Assembly (NCBI RefSeq): GCF_009649685.1
Contig: NZ_WJPK01000004.1
Span: 186,001 to 250,000, forward strand
DNA from: Flavobacteriaceae bacterium EG-1
Lineage (GTDB): Bacteria; Bacteroidota; Bacteroidia; Flavobacteriales; Flavobacteriaceae
Direction of reading: 5' to 3'
Length of the DNA stretch: 64,000 nucleotides
Each line of letters opens with the position of its first letter. The first letter of the stretch is position 1. The translations under genes and the position numbers were made by a program. The notes under the pieces are model-generated. The model was not told where the DNA came from and did no database searches. It was given only the letters and a program-made list of their open reading frames with translations. Positions 18,569 through 26,894 of the stretch are shown piece by piece.

Positions 18569-19444
18569 TTGAAAGTAGCGGTTAATGAATTGAATTTAAA
18601 AACTAATAATGGCTATTCAATTTCTTCGCTACAATTTTTACCCAAAATAAGTAATGATAAGATTATAATAATCTCGTCCGCTACTGGTGTTTTACAAAAG
18701 TATTACTCAAAATTTGCTTCTTATTTTGCAGCACATGGCTTTATAGTTTACACTTTTGATTATTATGGCATTGGTAATTCAGATTCCAATCCGAATCGTT
18801 TAAAGCATAACAATTGCGATTTAAAAAGTTGGGGACAAAATGACCAAGCTGCAGTAGTTTCTTTTGCAAAGAATTACACTAGTAATGCAGAACTAACCCT
18901 TATTACTCATAGTATTGGAGGACAAATAATAGGTTTCAACCCTAATTATCAAGACATTGATAAAATTGTAATGGTTGCATCTCAAAGTGGTTATTGGAAA
19001 TATTTTAACGGTATTCATTATTTTAAAATGTGGTTGCTATGGTATGTTATTATTCCGCTACTTACTCCATTTTTTGGATATTTTCCTTCTAAAAAACTTC
19101 GTCTTTTCGAAAACCTTCCAAAAAATATGGTATATGAATGGGCTAAATGGGGGAAAAGAAAAGACTATTTGATGCATTTTTATAATGCTGAGGAATACTT
19201 TTTTGATAAAATAGAAGTACCAATACTTTCTTTAAGCTTTAAAGGCGATAATTTTGCACCTATTGAAACTGTTAATTGGCTTACTAAACAATATATAAAT
19301 GCAAAAACTGAACGGGTGCATTTTATAAAACCAATTAACTCCGCTATGTTAAAGCATTTTGGTTTTTTTAAACAAAAATTTAAAGACCCGATATGGACTA
19401 TGACCATGGATTGGATTTTAACTGGAAAAAAACCAATTGAATAA
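18569..19444 (+). CDS. Alpha/beta hydrolase (TTG start)
   Basis: 291 residues from a TTG codon 4 bp after the DUF192 stop; no suitable ATG lies nearby. The fold shows the oxyanion/loop strand IIIISSATGVLQKYYSKF, the FDYYGIGNSD segment and a nucleophile elbow THSIGG with Ser115. The likely acid is Asp in FKGDNFAP and the His in MLKHFGFF. There is no signal peptide, so it is cytoplasmic. It resembles serine-aminopeptidase/lysophospholipase-type hydrolases; the substrate is unknown. Confidence 0.88.
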   Translation: MKVAVNELNLKTNNGYSISSLQFLPKISNDKIIIISSATGVLQKYYSKFASYFAAHGFIVYTFDYYGIGNSDSNPNRLKHNNCDLKSWGQNDQAAVVSFAKNYTSNAELTLITHSIGGQIIGFNPNYQDIDKIVMVASQSGYWKYFNGIHYFKMWLLWYVIIPLLTPFFGYFPSKKLRLFENLPKNMVYEWAKWGKRKDYLMHFYNAEEYFFDKIEVPILSLSFKGDNFAPIETVNWLTKQYINAKTERVHFIKPINSAMLKHFGFFKQKFKDPIWTMTMDWILTGKKPIE

Positions 19445-19537
19445 TTCAATATTTAATCACCAAAAGATACTGATAAAGGTAATTTAAGATGAAATATAAA
19501 ATCTCATTTTATTCAATTGAATTATGTGAATTTTTCA

Positions 19538-20260
19538 TTATTCAACATCCTTAACCAATCGCATACCAATTGGATATGCTCTGGTATCAATAGGGTGCAC
19601 ATAATAGCGATGAAAAGTGGTGAAGCATGCAAAATTGTTGAAAGTAGATCCTCCCCTAATTACTTTATACTTTTCACCATACTGTTCCATATCGTGGGTA
19701 TTTCCAGGATATTGTTGATACCAATCTGATGTCCACTCCCAAACACTACCAGCCATATCAAAACAACCATAAGGACTAGCAGGTTTAGCAATAGATTGCC
19801 CCCGTGTATTCGTTTTCGAATAAATTACAAAACTATCATCATAAAAATCACCCCAAGGTAGCATTCGGCCATCCGTTCCTCGTGCAGCTTTTTCCCATTC
19901 TATTTCCGTGGGCAACCTTTTTCCTATTGACTCGGCATAAGCACTCGCCTGATTCCAATTAATAGTAGCAGCTCTTTCTTCATCCCCTTCATTGTATTTG
20001 TGATTAACATCGAACTTGGCATACTCAACATTACTTACTTCATATTTATCAATATAATACGCTCCTGTCTCAGCAATATGTTGTGGACTAGAATCTGGGT
20101 CATCAATATTACTACCCATAATAAATGGACCAGCCGGAACATATACCATACCTTCTGGTGCAATTATTTCATTATCAAATTTATTATCTGCTGAAATTAT
20201 TATAAAGGCCAATAAAAACATTAACGTAGCAAATCTTATTTTCTTAATCCAATTTATCAT
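19538..20260 (-). CDS. SUMF1/FGE-fold secreted protein, probably not a true formylglycine enzyme
   Basis: 240 residues with an N-terminal signal or anchor (to ~25). The FGE-sulfatase/SUMF1 fold is clear: MVYVPAGPFIMGSNIDDPDS, EVSNVEYAKF, RLPTEIEWEKAARG, GSVWEWTSDWY and VIRGGSTF. The catalytic Cys pair of aerobic FGE, five residues apart after the GGS motif, is absent; only one Cys (NFACFTTF) lies there. The fold is also used by binding and substrate-modifying proteins, so I infer a non-FGE role. It follows the 407-residue secreted protein gene by 19 bp on the same strand. Confidence 0.88.
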   Translation of the reverse strand: MINWIKKIRFATLMFLLAFIIISADNKFDNEIIAPEGMVYVPAGPFIMGSNIDDPDSSPQHIAETGAYYIDKYEVSNVEYAKFDVNHKYNEGDEERAATINWNQASAYAESIGKRLPTEIEWEKAARGTDGRMLPWGDFYDDSFVIYSKTNTRGQSIAKPASPYGCFDMAGSVWEWTSDWYQQYPGNTHDMEQYGEKYKVIRGGSTFNNFACFTTFHRYYVHPIDTRAYPIGMRLVKDVE

Positions 20261-20279
20261 ATTACTAAGTCTTTTTAAT

Positions 20280-21503
20280 TTACCAAGTAGAATCTATAAA
20301 TCCAAAATATCTACCAAACCAATAGTTTCTAATAAATGCAGTGGAAGCATGATCGTATTCAGTTCTTATTTCATCTTTTGTTCCATCTTTATTTGGTACA
20401 TTAAAAGTTCTCATTCTTCGTGCATGTCCATTCATCTTTTTCAAAACCTCAATCCGCGAAGGATCTTTCATCTTATCTTCCTTAGTTATTAAATCATAAA
20501 GCATAATATAGAATATAGTACTTTCAGATTCAAAAGTAATATCTTTCCATACGTGCCACTGACGATTTAAAGTCATCCGATACTTGTTTAACAAGTCTGG
20601 ATTAGTTTCATATTTCATCACCATATAAAGACTTCTTACCGCATGATAATCGTCCCATATATGTCTCATACTTTTAGGATAAAGATGATTACTTAGTAAT
20701 TGTCTGTCGTCGTAATGATAGGTGTCAATCAATAATTTATATGCAGAAGCAAATCTTGCTTCCCCAGTTAATTGATGTGCTACCTTTACAGCTGCCAAAG
20801 CAACTAGTGAATTTAATTTATTATGTGGCAAATCAGGACACATATTGCCCCAAAGTGTTAATTTTCCATCTAAATCCATTATTCGAAAATTGTCGTCGAC
20901 AATTTTACCAATAAACCGACTGAGTAAGTCTGAAACTTTTTCTTTTTGTTCCTCATCTGCACAGAGTTCATAGTACATACCTAATGAATGAAAAACTGAA
21001 ACCAATTTATCAATACTCTGATCACCTAGCCAACGATAACCAGGTATAGCGGATGACTGATGCCATTCGTCATACCACATTTTTTCAAACCATTGAGGCT
21101 CATCTGTCTTATAAAAACCTCTTGATAATAAACCAGGAACTCCAGTTACCTTTTCCGCTTTTAAAATACCCTCAAATAATTGATCTGCTATTTTTTTATC
21201 GACTTGTTTTTTTGTGATGGCATATTTGCAGGAATAGGCTACGAGCATTTCACCCGTGGCATCAATTAAATCTGAATGACTACCAAAACCTGGCATATCT
21301 TTTCCTCCTGGAGGATGATATACTTGAAACATAATTGTTCCTTCATTCCAATGGTTATCTAAAGTTAATGCTTCGTACTTTTTAACTTTAACGTGCAGCG
21401 GATCATCCGGTTTTGGATAGTTGTTATTTTTTTGAGCGGTACTAACATAAGATCCTAGTATTGTAATTAAGAGAATCAAATGCCCAGCAATTTTATTTGG
21501 CAT
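20280..21503 (-). CDS. Secreted protein of unknown function, possibly an alpha/alpha-toroid
   Basis: 407 residues with a cleavable signal peptide ending near VSTAQ. The mature part is helical with recurrent aromatic residues (WYDEWHQSSAIPGYRWLGDQ, LVSVFHSLGMYYEL, WDDYHAVRSLYMVMKYE), reminiscent of six-hairpin glycosidase-like or polysaccharide-lyase toroids. No catalytic pair can be assigned with confidence and I do not recognise the family. It is upstream of the SUMF1-like gene in a two-gene transcript. Confidence 0.8.
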   Translation of the reverse strand: MPNKIAGHLILLITILGSYVSTAQKNNNYPKPDDPLHVKVKKYEALTLDNHWNEGTIMFQVYHPPGGKDMPGFGSHSDLIDATGEMLVAYSCKYAITKKQVDKKIADQLFEGILKAEKVTGVPGLLSRGFYKTDEPQWFEKMWYDEWHQSSAIPGYRWLGDQSIDKLVSVFHSLGMYYELCADEEQKEKVSDLLSRFIGKIVDDNFRIMDLDGKLTLWGNMCPDLPHNKLNSLVALAAVKVAHQLTGEARFASAYKLLIDTYHYDDRQLLSNHLYPKSMRHIWDDYHAVRSLYMVMKYETNPDLLNKYRMTLNRQWHVWKDITFESESTIFYIMLYDLITKEDKMKDPSRIEVLKKMNGHARRMRTFNVPNKDGTKDEIRTEYDHASTAFIRNYWFGRYFGFIDSTW

Positions 21504-21726
21504 TTTTTGGTATAAATGAATTGAAAAAACTAATGTTCGGCTTGTAAAAAAATTGGATTGTAATATCTCACTAAATTAATTAATCTTGAGAATTATTTAA
21601 ACATCCAAATACCGGTAATAATTGAATTTTCAACTACAAATTCAACTTTTATGTTTAAAATCTAACAAAGAGATTGATTACTTATCATCTTTCAAACCTT
21701 ACTGAATAAAAGGCTAATTAAAAATT

Positions 21727-22500
21727 TCACTTCTTCACTGAAGCACTCAATTCCTTAATTCTATCATTTAACACTTTAAACATTAACATATGGCCCTCAG
21801 TATTGGGATGTAGATAGTCTGGCATTAAATCTGACCGAACTGTTCCACCATCATTATAATAAACATGACCAATATCTACATAATGAATTCTCCGATTATT
21901 TTCTGGGAATTTTGAAATAATTTTATTCGTAGCAATATTTATATTATTTCTATGGTTTGGCTTATTCCCATATGGCAAAATACCCATCAATAGAATTTCT
22001 GTATTAGGTAGTTTATTCAGTAAAATTGAACAGATTCTATCTATGCCCGCTGCTAATTCTTCCGGAGTACTTATATTTAGATAATGATTACCATCAGTAT
22101 TATTCGTCCCAATTAAGACCAATGCTACAGATGGATTAATATTTTCAATTGAGCCATTTTCCAATCGCCATATCACATTTTCTGTTCTATCACCAGAGAT
22201 ACCCATGTTAATAGTATTATAAGCATCTAAATAATTTTGCCACACCTCTGTACGGTCTTTATTATCTAAAGAATGAAAAATTGAATTACCTACAAGTATT
22301 AATTTAGAATTCGGATTAAGCTTACTTATGATTAGCTCATGCCTTTTAAGCCACCATTCATCTTGTTTTTTTGTGGCCATTTCTGCCGTGTTTTCAGCAA
22401 CTACTGAAACAACACTATTTTTAGAATTGACCTCACTTTTATAAGACTTGCAGCCGAATATTAGCACCGATAAAATGAAGTATGTAAATATTTTATTCAT
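21727..22500 (-). CDS. SGNH/GDSL-type hydrolase lipoprotein
   Basis: 257 residues with lipobox LIFGC (Cys17). SGNH blocks are visible: block I GNSIF with nucleophile Ser73 (Asn in place of the usual Asp of GDS), block II INMGISGDRTENVIWRL with Gly103, block III IGTNNTDG with Asn133/134, and block V PDYLHPN with Asp228 and His231. The pattern is closest to PAF-acetylhydrolase-like or carbohydrate-esterase SGNH proteins. It is predicted to act at the cell envelope. The substrate is unknown. It is transcribed alone. Confidence 0.9.
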   Translation of the reverse strand: MNKIFTYFILSVLIFGCKSYKSEVNSKNSVVSVVAENTAEMATKKQDEWWLKRHELIISKLNPNSKLILVGNSIFHSLDNKDRTEVWQNYLDAYNTINMGISGDRTENVIWRLENGSIENINPSVALVLIGTNNTDGNHYLNISTPEELAAGIDRICSILLNKLPNTEILLMGILPYGNKPNHRNNINIATNKIISKFPENNRRIHYVDIGHVYYNDGGTVRSDLMPDYLHPNTEGHMLMFKVLNDRIKELSASVKK

Positions 22501-22631
22501 AACCTATTATACTATTTAAGGAACAACAAATAAAGTTACTTTTTGGAAGTTGTATTATTTCTTCTTTTGTACTGAAGAGCTAAATCAATATATTAAAATT
22601 ATTGATGTCCTGTAATTTAAATATAGTTCAA

Positions 22632-24014
22632 TTACACCTCTTTTAGTTCTCGCAGAATAACTTCTATACTTTTTTTAGCATCACCAAAAAGCATCTTTGT
22701 ATTATCTTTAAAAAACAAAGGATTTTGAATTCCTGCATATCCGGGATTCATACTTCTTTTTAATACTACTACATTCTTAGTTTTCGCTAAATTAAGAATT
22801 GGCATCCCATAAATTTTGCTCGATGGGTCATCTAGCGCCGAAGGGTTAACTACATCATTTGCTCCAACAATAATGGCAACATCGGTAGTATCCAAATAAC
22901 TATTCGCATCATCTAAATCTAACAATTTATCATACGAAACATTAGCCTCGGCTAACAATACATTCATATGACCTGGCATTCTACCCGCCACTGGGTGAAT
23001 TGCATATTTAAATTCTACATCCTTTTCATCCAAAAGTTCTTCTACCTCTTTTACGATTTTCTGTGCTTGTGCAACGGCCATTCCATATCCTGGCACCACA
23101 CAAACTCTTTGCGAATATGCCAATTGTACTGCTAAATCTGCAGGGGTTACTTCTTTGGCGTTTCCTTGTACTTGATTTTCCGAACCCTTAGCTGATGAAA
23201 AATTTCCAAATATTACGCTCAATAAAGGCCTATTCATAGCCTTACACATTAAAAGTGTTAAAATAATTCCTGATGAACCTACTAACACTCCACCAAGTAA
23301 CATTAGTTTATTGTCGGTGATAATACCGGAGACTGCTGCAGTTATTCCAGTTAATGAGTTTAAAGATGATATAACAACTGGCATATCCGCACCACCAATT
23401 GGTGCTACAAACACAACGCCATACAAGAGAGAGAAAACAAGAAATAAAGAAAGGTGCAATGTACTTAAAACTCCAACATACGCAAAGTAAAAAATAGCTC
23501 CCAAATTAACTAACAACAATATAATATTTACAGCTGTACTAAATGGAATTTTTAAATGTTCATCTTTTAATTTACCACTCAATTTGCCATAAGCAATTAT
23601 ACTGCCACTAAAAGCTAGCAATCCAAGAAATAAATTGAATAAAACAACACCTAAATCCGATGCAGTACCCGACGAACCATTATTAATTAACCATACCAAA
23701 GAAATTAAACCTGCAGATAAGCCACCAAAACCATTGAACAACGAGACCATTTCTGGCATTTCTGTCATTGCAACTTTCTTCGCAGAAACAACACCAATAA
23801 TACCACCAATTAAAACACCTAATCCTATATAGAGATAATTATTATTTTGCGTCTGCAATGGATAAAAGATTGCGACTAAAACTCCCAAAGCAAGGGCAAT
23901 AGCTGCTAATGAATTTCCACGACTTGCAGAATCGGGATGAGACAATTTACGAAGACCAATAATTAGTAAAACGGCCGCTACAAATAATACGATATCAAAT
24001 ACTACCATGGTCAT
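22632..24014 (-). CDS. pntB: NAD(P) transhydrogenase subunit beta
   Basis: 460 residues. The N-terminal two thirds are about nine helices of the proton channel (domain II). The C-terminal ~180 residues are the NADP(H)-binding domain III, with VPGYGMAVAQAQ, HPVAGRMPGHMNVLLAEA, GANDVVNPSA and the terminal MLFGDAKKS. With PntAA and PntAB it couples proton movement to hydride transfer between NADH and NADP+. It is the last gene of pntAA-pntAB-pntB, starting 1 bp after the pntAB stop. Confidence 0.97.
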   Translation of the reverse strand: MTMVVFDIVLFVAAVLLIIGLRKLSHPDSASRGNSLAAIALALGVLVAIFYPLQTQNNNYLYIGLGVLIGGIIGVVSAKKVAMTEMPEMVSLFNGFGGLSAGLISLVWLINNGSSGTASDLGVVLFNLFLGLLAFSGSIIAYGKLSGKLKDEHLKIPFSTAVNIILLLVNLGAIFYFAYVGVLSTLHLSLFLVFSLLYGVVFVAPIGGADMPVVISSLNSLTGITAAVSGIITDNKLMLLGGVLVGSSGIILTLLMCKAMNRPLLSVIFGNFSSAKGSENQVQGNAKEVTPADLAVQLAYSQRVCVVPGYGMAVAQAQKIVKEVEELLDEKDVEFKYAIHPVAGRMPGHMNVLLAEANVSYDKLLDLDDANSYLDTTDVAIIVGANDVVNPSALDDPSSKIYGMPILNLAKTKNVVVLKRSMNPGYAGIQNPLFFKDNTKMLFGDAKKSIEVILRELKEV

Positions 24015-24015
24015 C

Positions 24016-24336
24016 TTACTTTTTCTTATTCTTTTTCTTATTGAACATTTCTAACATTCTACCGGTAACAGCAAAGCCACCTACTAAATTTATCGTACCC
24101 AAAATAATTCCTAAGGTTGCCAATATCAAAGCCAAATAATTAGTAGACTCTGTAACCCGAATAAGTAATATGGCTCCAATTAAAACAACGCCGCTGATAG
24201 CGTTAGAGCCCGACATTAATGGGGTATGTAAAACTGTTGGTATTTTTGATATTACCTCAAAACCAAGAAATATTGCAAAAGTTAGAAGATATATTATCTC
24301 AATATTTTGCTCAATAAAAGTTATAATTGTATCCAT
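24016..24336 (-). CDS. pntAB: NAD(P) transhydrogenase subunit alpha, membrane part
   Basis: 106 residues with three hydrophobic helices (EIIYLLTFAIFLGFEVISKIP; SGVVLIGAILLI; LALILATLGIILGTINLVGGF) and the typical LHTPLMSGSNAISGVV segment. It ends in a run of Lys/Asn. It corresponds to the C-terminal membrane portion of E. coli PntA, encoded separately here. It sits 3 bp from pntAA and 1 bp from pntB. Confidence 0.95.
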   Translation of the reverse strand: MDTIITFIEQNIEIIYLLTFAIFLGFEVISKIPTVLHTPLMSGSNAISGVVLIGAILLIRVTESTNYLALILATLGIILGTINLVGGFAVTGRMLEMFNKKKNKKK

Positions 24337-24339
24337 GTT

Positions 24340-25434
24340 TTAATTTTTAATTTGTCTAGTAATACAAGAAGACTTAAAAATTTCATCTTCTTCAAGGTCA
24401 GTTCTTAATTCTAAATCACTAGAAGTTATATACTTTAAAAAGTTAAAAACGTTGTTCGCAAAAAGTGTACTTGCATCAACTGCAGCAGCATCGGAGAGGT
24501 TTGAATCTCCAACTATTTGAACATAATTAGGTGTAATAATAGTTTTATTATTCTGTGAATATTCACAATTTCCCCCTGCATCCGCAGCCAAATCAATTAT
24601 TACAGAACCTCTTCGCATGTTATCAACCATTTTTTTTGTAATGATAACTGGTGCCTTATTTCCCCTTACTGTTGCTGTACATATTACAATATCTGAATTG
24701 GAAATAGCATCAAACATCATTTGTCGTTGCTTATCAATATAATCTTGACTTTGCTCCGATCCATAACCTTGGTCAGTAGCTTGTTTTGCACCCTCTACTT
24801 TCAAAAATTTTCCACCCAGACTTTTTACCTCATCTTCAGTTTCCAATCTCGTATCTACGGCTTCTACAATTGCACCTAATCTTTTTGCTGTAGCAATGGC
24901 TTGTAAACCTGCAACACCTGCACCAATCACAAAGACTTTGGCAGGTTTTATACTTCCTGCAGAAGTAATCATCATTTGCAAATACCTAGGCAACAAATCC
25001 GCAGCGCGTAAAACTGCTTTGTAACCAGCTATTGAAGACATAGAAGATAACACATCCATTGATTGAGCAATCGAAGAGCGAGGAATCATATCTAAACTAA
25101 ATGCCCAAATATTTTGCATCTTCAATTTATCCGTAATATCTGTATATATAAATGGTTTAAAATTTGAAATATAAATCTGACCACTTCTCAAAAGTTTAAT
25201 TTCATCATCAGATAGTGCTTTATAAGAAATTAAAATATTTGCTTTTTCGAATAAATCACTTCTTGTACTAATCCTTGCTCCTGCTTCCTCAAAATCAGCA
25301 TTTGCAATGAAAGAATTTCGTCCTGCTTTGTGCTCGACTAGTACATCGTAACCCAAGGCAATTAACTTTTTAACTACAACTGGCACAAGTCCAACTTTGT
25401 TACCTATTGTTTCTTTAAATACTCCAATTGTCAT
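24340..25434 (-). CDS. pntAA: NAD(P) transhydrogenase subunit alpha, NAD-binding part
   Basis: 364 residues. The N-terminal alanine dehydrogenase/PNT domain opens MTIGVFKETIGNKVGLVP. It is followed by a Rossmann fold with VFVIGAGVAGLQAIATAKRLGA and the mobile-loop/RQD-type region (EQSQDYIDKQRQMM). The protein binds NAD(H) as domain I. It is the first gene of the operon and divergent from the ModF-like ABC gene at 25619. Splitting of PntA into two polypeptides is common outside enterobacteria. Confidence 0.96.
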   Translation of the reverse strand: MTIGVFKETIGNKVGLVPVVVKKLIALGYDVLVEHKAGRNSFIANADFEEAGARISTRSDLFEKANILISYKALSDDEIKLLRSGQIYISNFKPFIYTDITDKLKMQNIWAFSLDMIPRSSIAQSMDVLSSMSSIAGYKAVLRAADLLPRYLQMMITSAGSIKPAKVFVIGAGVAGLQAIATAKRLGAIVEAVDTRLETEDEVKSLGGKFLKVEGAKQATDQGYGSEQSQDYIDKQRQMMFDAISNSDIVICTATVRGNKAPVIITKKMVDNMRRGSVIIDLAADAGGNCEYSQNNKTIITPNYVQIVGDSNLSDAAAVDASTLFANNVFNFLKYITSSDLELRTDLEEDEIFKSSCITRQIKN

Positions 25435-25618
25435 ATTATCATTATTAATTGAGCAAAAACAAAATAACCCAAACTTTATGAAGCAACAATTGAATATTCT
25501 GTAATATATGAACCTATTACCTTATTTTTTGTGATATAATTTTAGCTTGATAATTTTGAATTAAATTTGAAGGTTTACAAGTAACACTTCGAATACATTT
25601 ACCATACCAACACTTGAA

Positions 25619-26869
25619 ATGAATAACAATAAACACTGGGCTATATTTATAGATAATAATTCTAATAAAAGTCATCTTATTACCTCAATTCTAAATCAAA
25701 ATCCTCCTCAAGGTTTTGAAGACTTAAAAACTCTTAAAGGTGTGTTGTTTTCAAAAATAGCCTTGGCCAAATTTATTGAACTTGAAGATCGCCATGATAA
25801 TAAAGTGATAACCGAAACTACGAAGCAAGCCTTAAAAACAATGTCGAGTGGCGAACAGAAAAAAGCCTTATTATCTCATATTTTGAAAAGCAAACCAGAC
25901 TATATCATTTTAGACAACCCGTTTGATAACCTTGATGTAGATTCACAGGTAGACCTAAAGGATAAACTCTACCAAATTTGTAACACTATTTCTATGGTAC
26001 AAATTATTAGTAGAAAATCTGACCTACTTCCTTTTATAAATGCACACTTTAAATTAGAAGAAAAAAAGGTCTTAAAATTAACTACTTTAAAAACGGATAA
26101 CGATACACTTACAGATACATTTTCTAGTGCCATTCCGGCTCCAATAGAAAATTTGGTCTATACCGATGATGTATTAATAGAATTAAAAGATGTTAATGTA
26201 TCTTACTTAGACAAGCCTGTTTTAAAAAATATAAATCTCATAATAAAAAAAGGTGATTTCTGGGAGCTTAAAGGCAATAATGGCACAGGTAAAACTACTA
26301 TTCTTTCAATGATTACTGGTGAAAACCCAAAAGGGTACGGTCAAGAACTATTCATATTTGGCACAAAAAAAGGTAGCGGAGAAAGTGTTTGGGAAATTAA
26401 AAAGAAAATTGGTTACTTCACCCCTTCTATGACCGATAAATTCACCGGTTACCATTCTGTTGAAAATATGATAATAAGTGGATTAAACGATTCTATTGGT
26501 CTTTATACTAAACCAACAGAAATACAATTAAGAACTGCTAAGGCTTGGTTGCAATTAATTAACATGTGGGATTCTAGAAAAAAACTTTTTCATGATCTAA
26601 GCATGGGACAAAAACGATTAATAATGTGTGCTAGGGCTATGATTAAGCACCCAATTCTGCTAATTTTCGATGAACCTACTGCCGGACTAGATGATAAAAG
26701 TGCTTCATTATTTGTTCAATTGGTAAACAAATTTTCTAATGAAAGTGATACGGCAATAATCTTTGTTTCTCATCGTACAGAACCTGATCTTACTCCAGAT
26801 TACATCTATCACTTACAACAGACTAATCAAGGATCAGTAGGTAGTATAAAAAAAAGGGTCGCTATATAG
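25619..26869 (+). CDS. ModF-like double ABC ATPase with degenerate first domain
   Basis: 416 residues with two ABC domains and no membrane segment. Domain 2 (residues ~185-405) is intact: Walker A GNNGTGKTT, signature LSMGQKRL, Walker B ILLIFDEPTAGLD and a switch His in FVSHRTEPD. Domain 1 keeps a signature-like MSSGEQKKALL and a Walker B-like YIILDNPFDNLD, but the Walker A position reads IDNNSNKSHL, lacking the glycines. The layout resembles E. coli ModF (PhrA), whose role is unclear. The 3' end of the gene lies inside the terminator hairpin. Confidence 0.88.
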   Translation: MNNNKHWAIFIDNNSNKSHLITSILNQNPPQGFEDLKTLKGVLFSKIALAKFIELEDRHDNKVITETTKQALKTMSSGEQKKALLSHILKSKPDYIILDNPFDNLDVDSQVDLKDKLYQICNTISMVQIISRKSDLLPFINAHFKLEEKKVLKLTTLKTDNDTLTDTFSSAIPAPIENLVYTDDVLIELKDVNVSYLDKPVLKNINLIIKKGDFWELKGNNGTGKTTILSMITGENPKGYGQELFIFGTKKGSGESVWEIKKKIGYFTPSMTDKFTGYHSVENMIISGLNDSIGLYTKPTEIQLRTAKAWLQLINMWDSRKKLFHDLSMGQKRLIMCARAMIKHPILLIFDEPTAGLDDKSASLFVQLVNKFSNESDTAIIFVSHRTEPDLTPDYIYHLQQTNQGSVGSIKKRVAI

Positions 26870-26882
26870 CGACCCTTTTCTT
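26852..26882. terminator. Perfect bidirectional terminator overlapping a stop codon
   Basis: A 28-bp perfect palindrome spans 26852-26879: arm AAAAGGGTCGCTAT and its exact complement. It is flanked by A and T tracts and lies between the convergent ABC gene and secDF. The TAG of the ABC gene (26867-26869) and its last four or five codons are within the hairpin. Confidence 0.9.
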
Positions 26883-26894
26883 TGATGAATAAAT

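Noticed and set aside
19510-19521. Palindrome ATTCAATTGAAT near the end of the hydrolase and SUMF1-like genes
   Set aside because: A 12-bp AT-rich palindrome with no loop or T tract; likely chance in AT-rich DNA.
19538-20260. Annotation as the formylglycine-generating enzyme that matures the sulfatase at 63046
   Set aside because: The Cys pair needed for that reaction is not present, and the genes are far apart.
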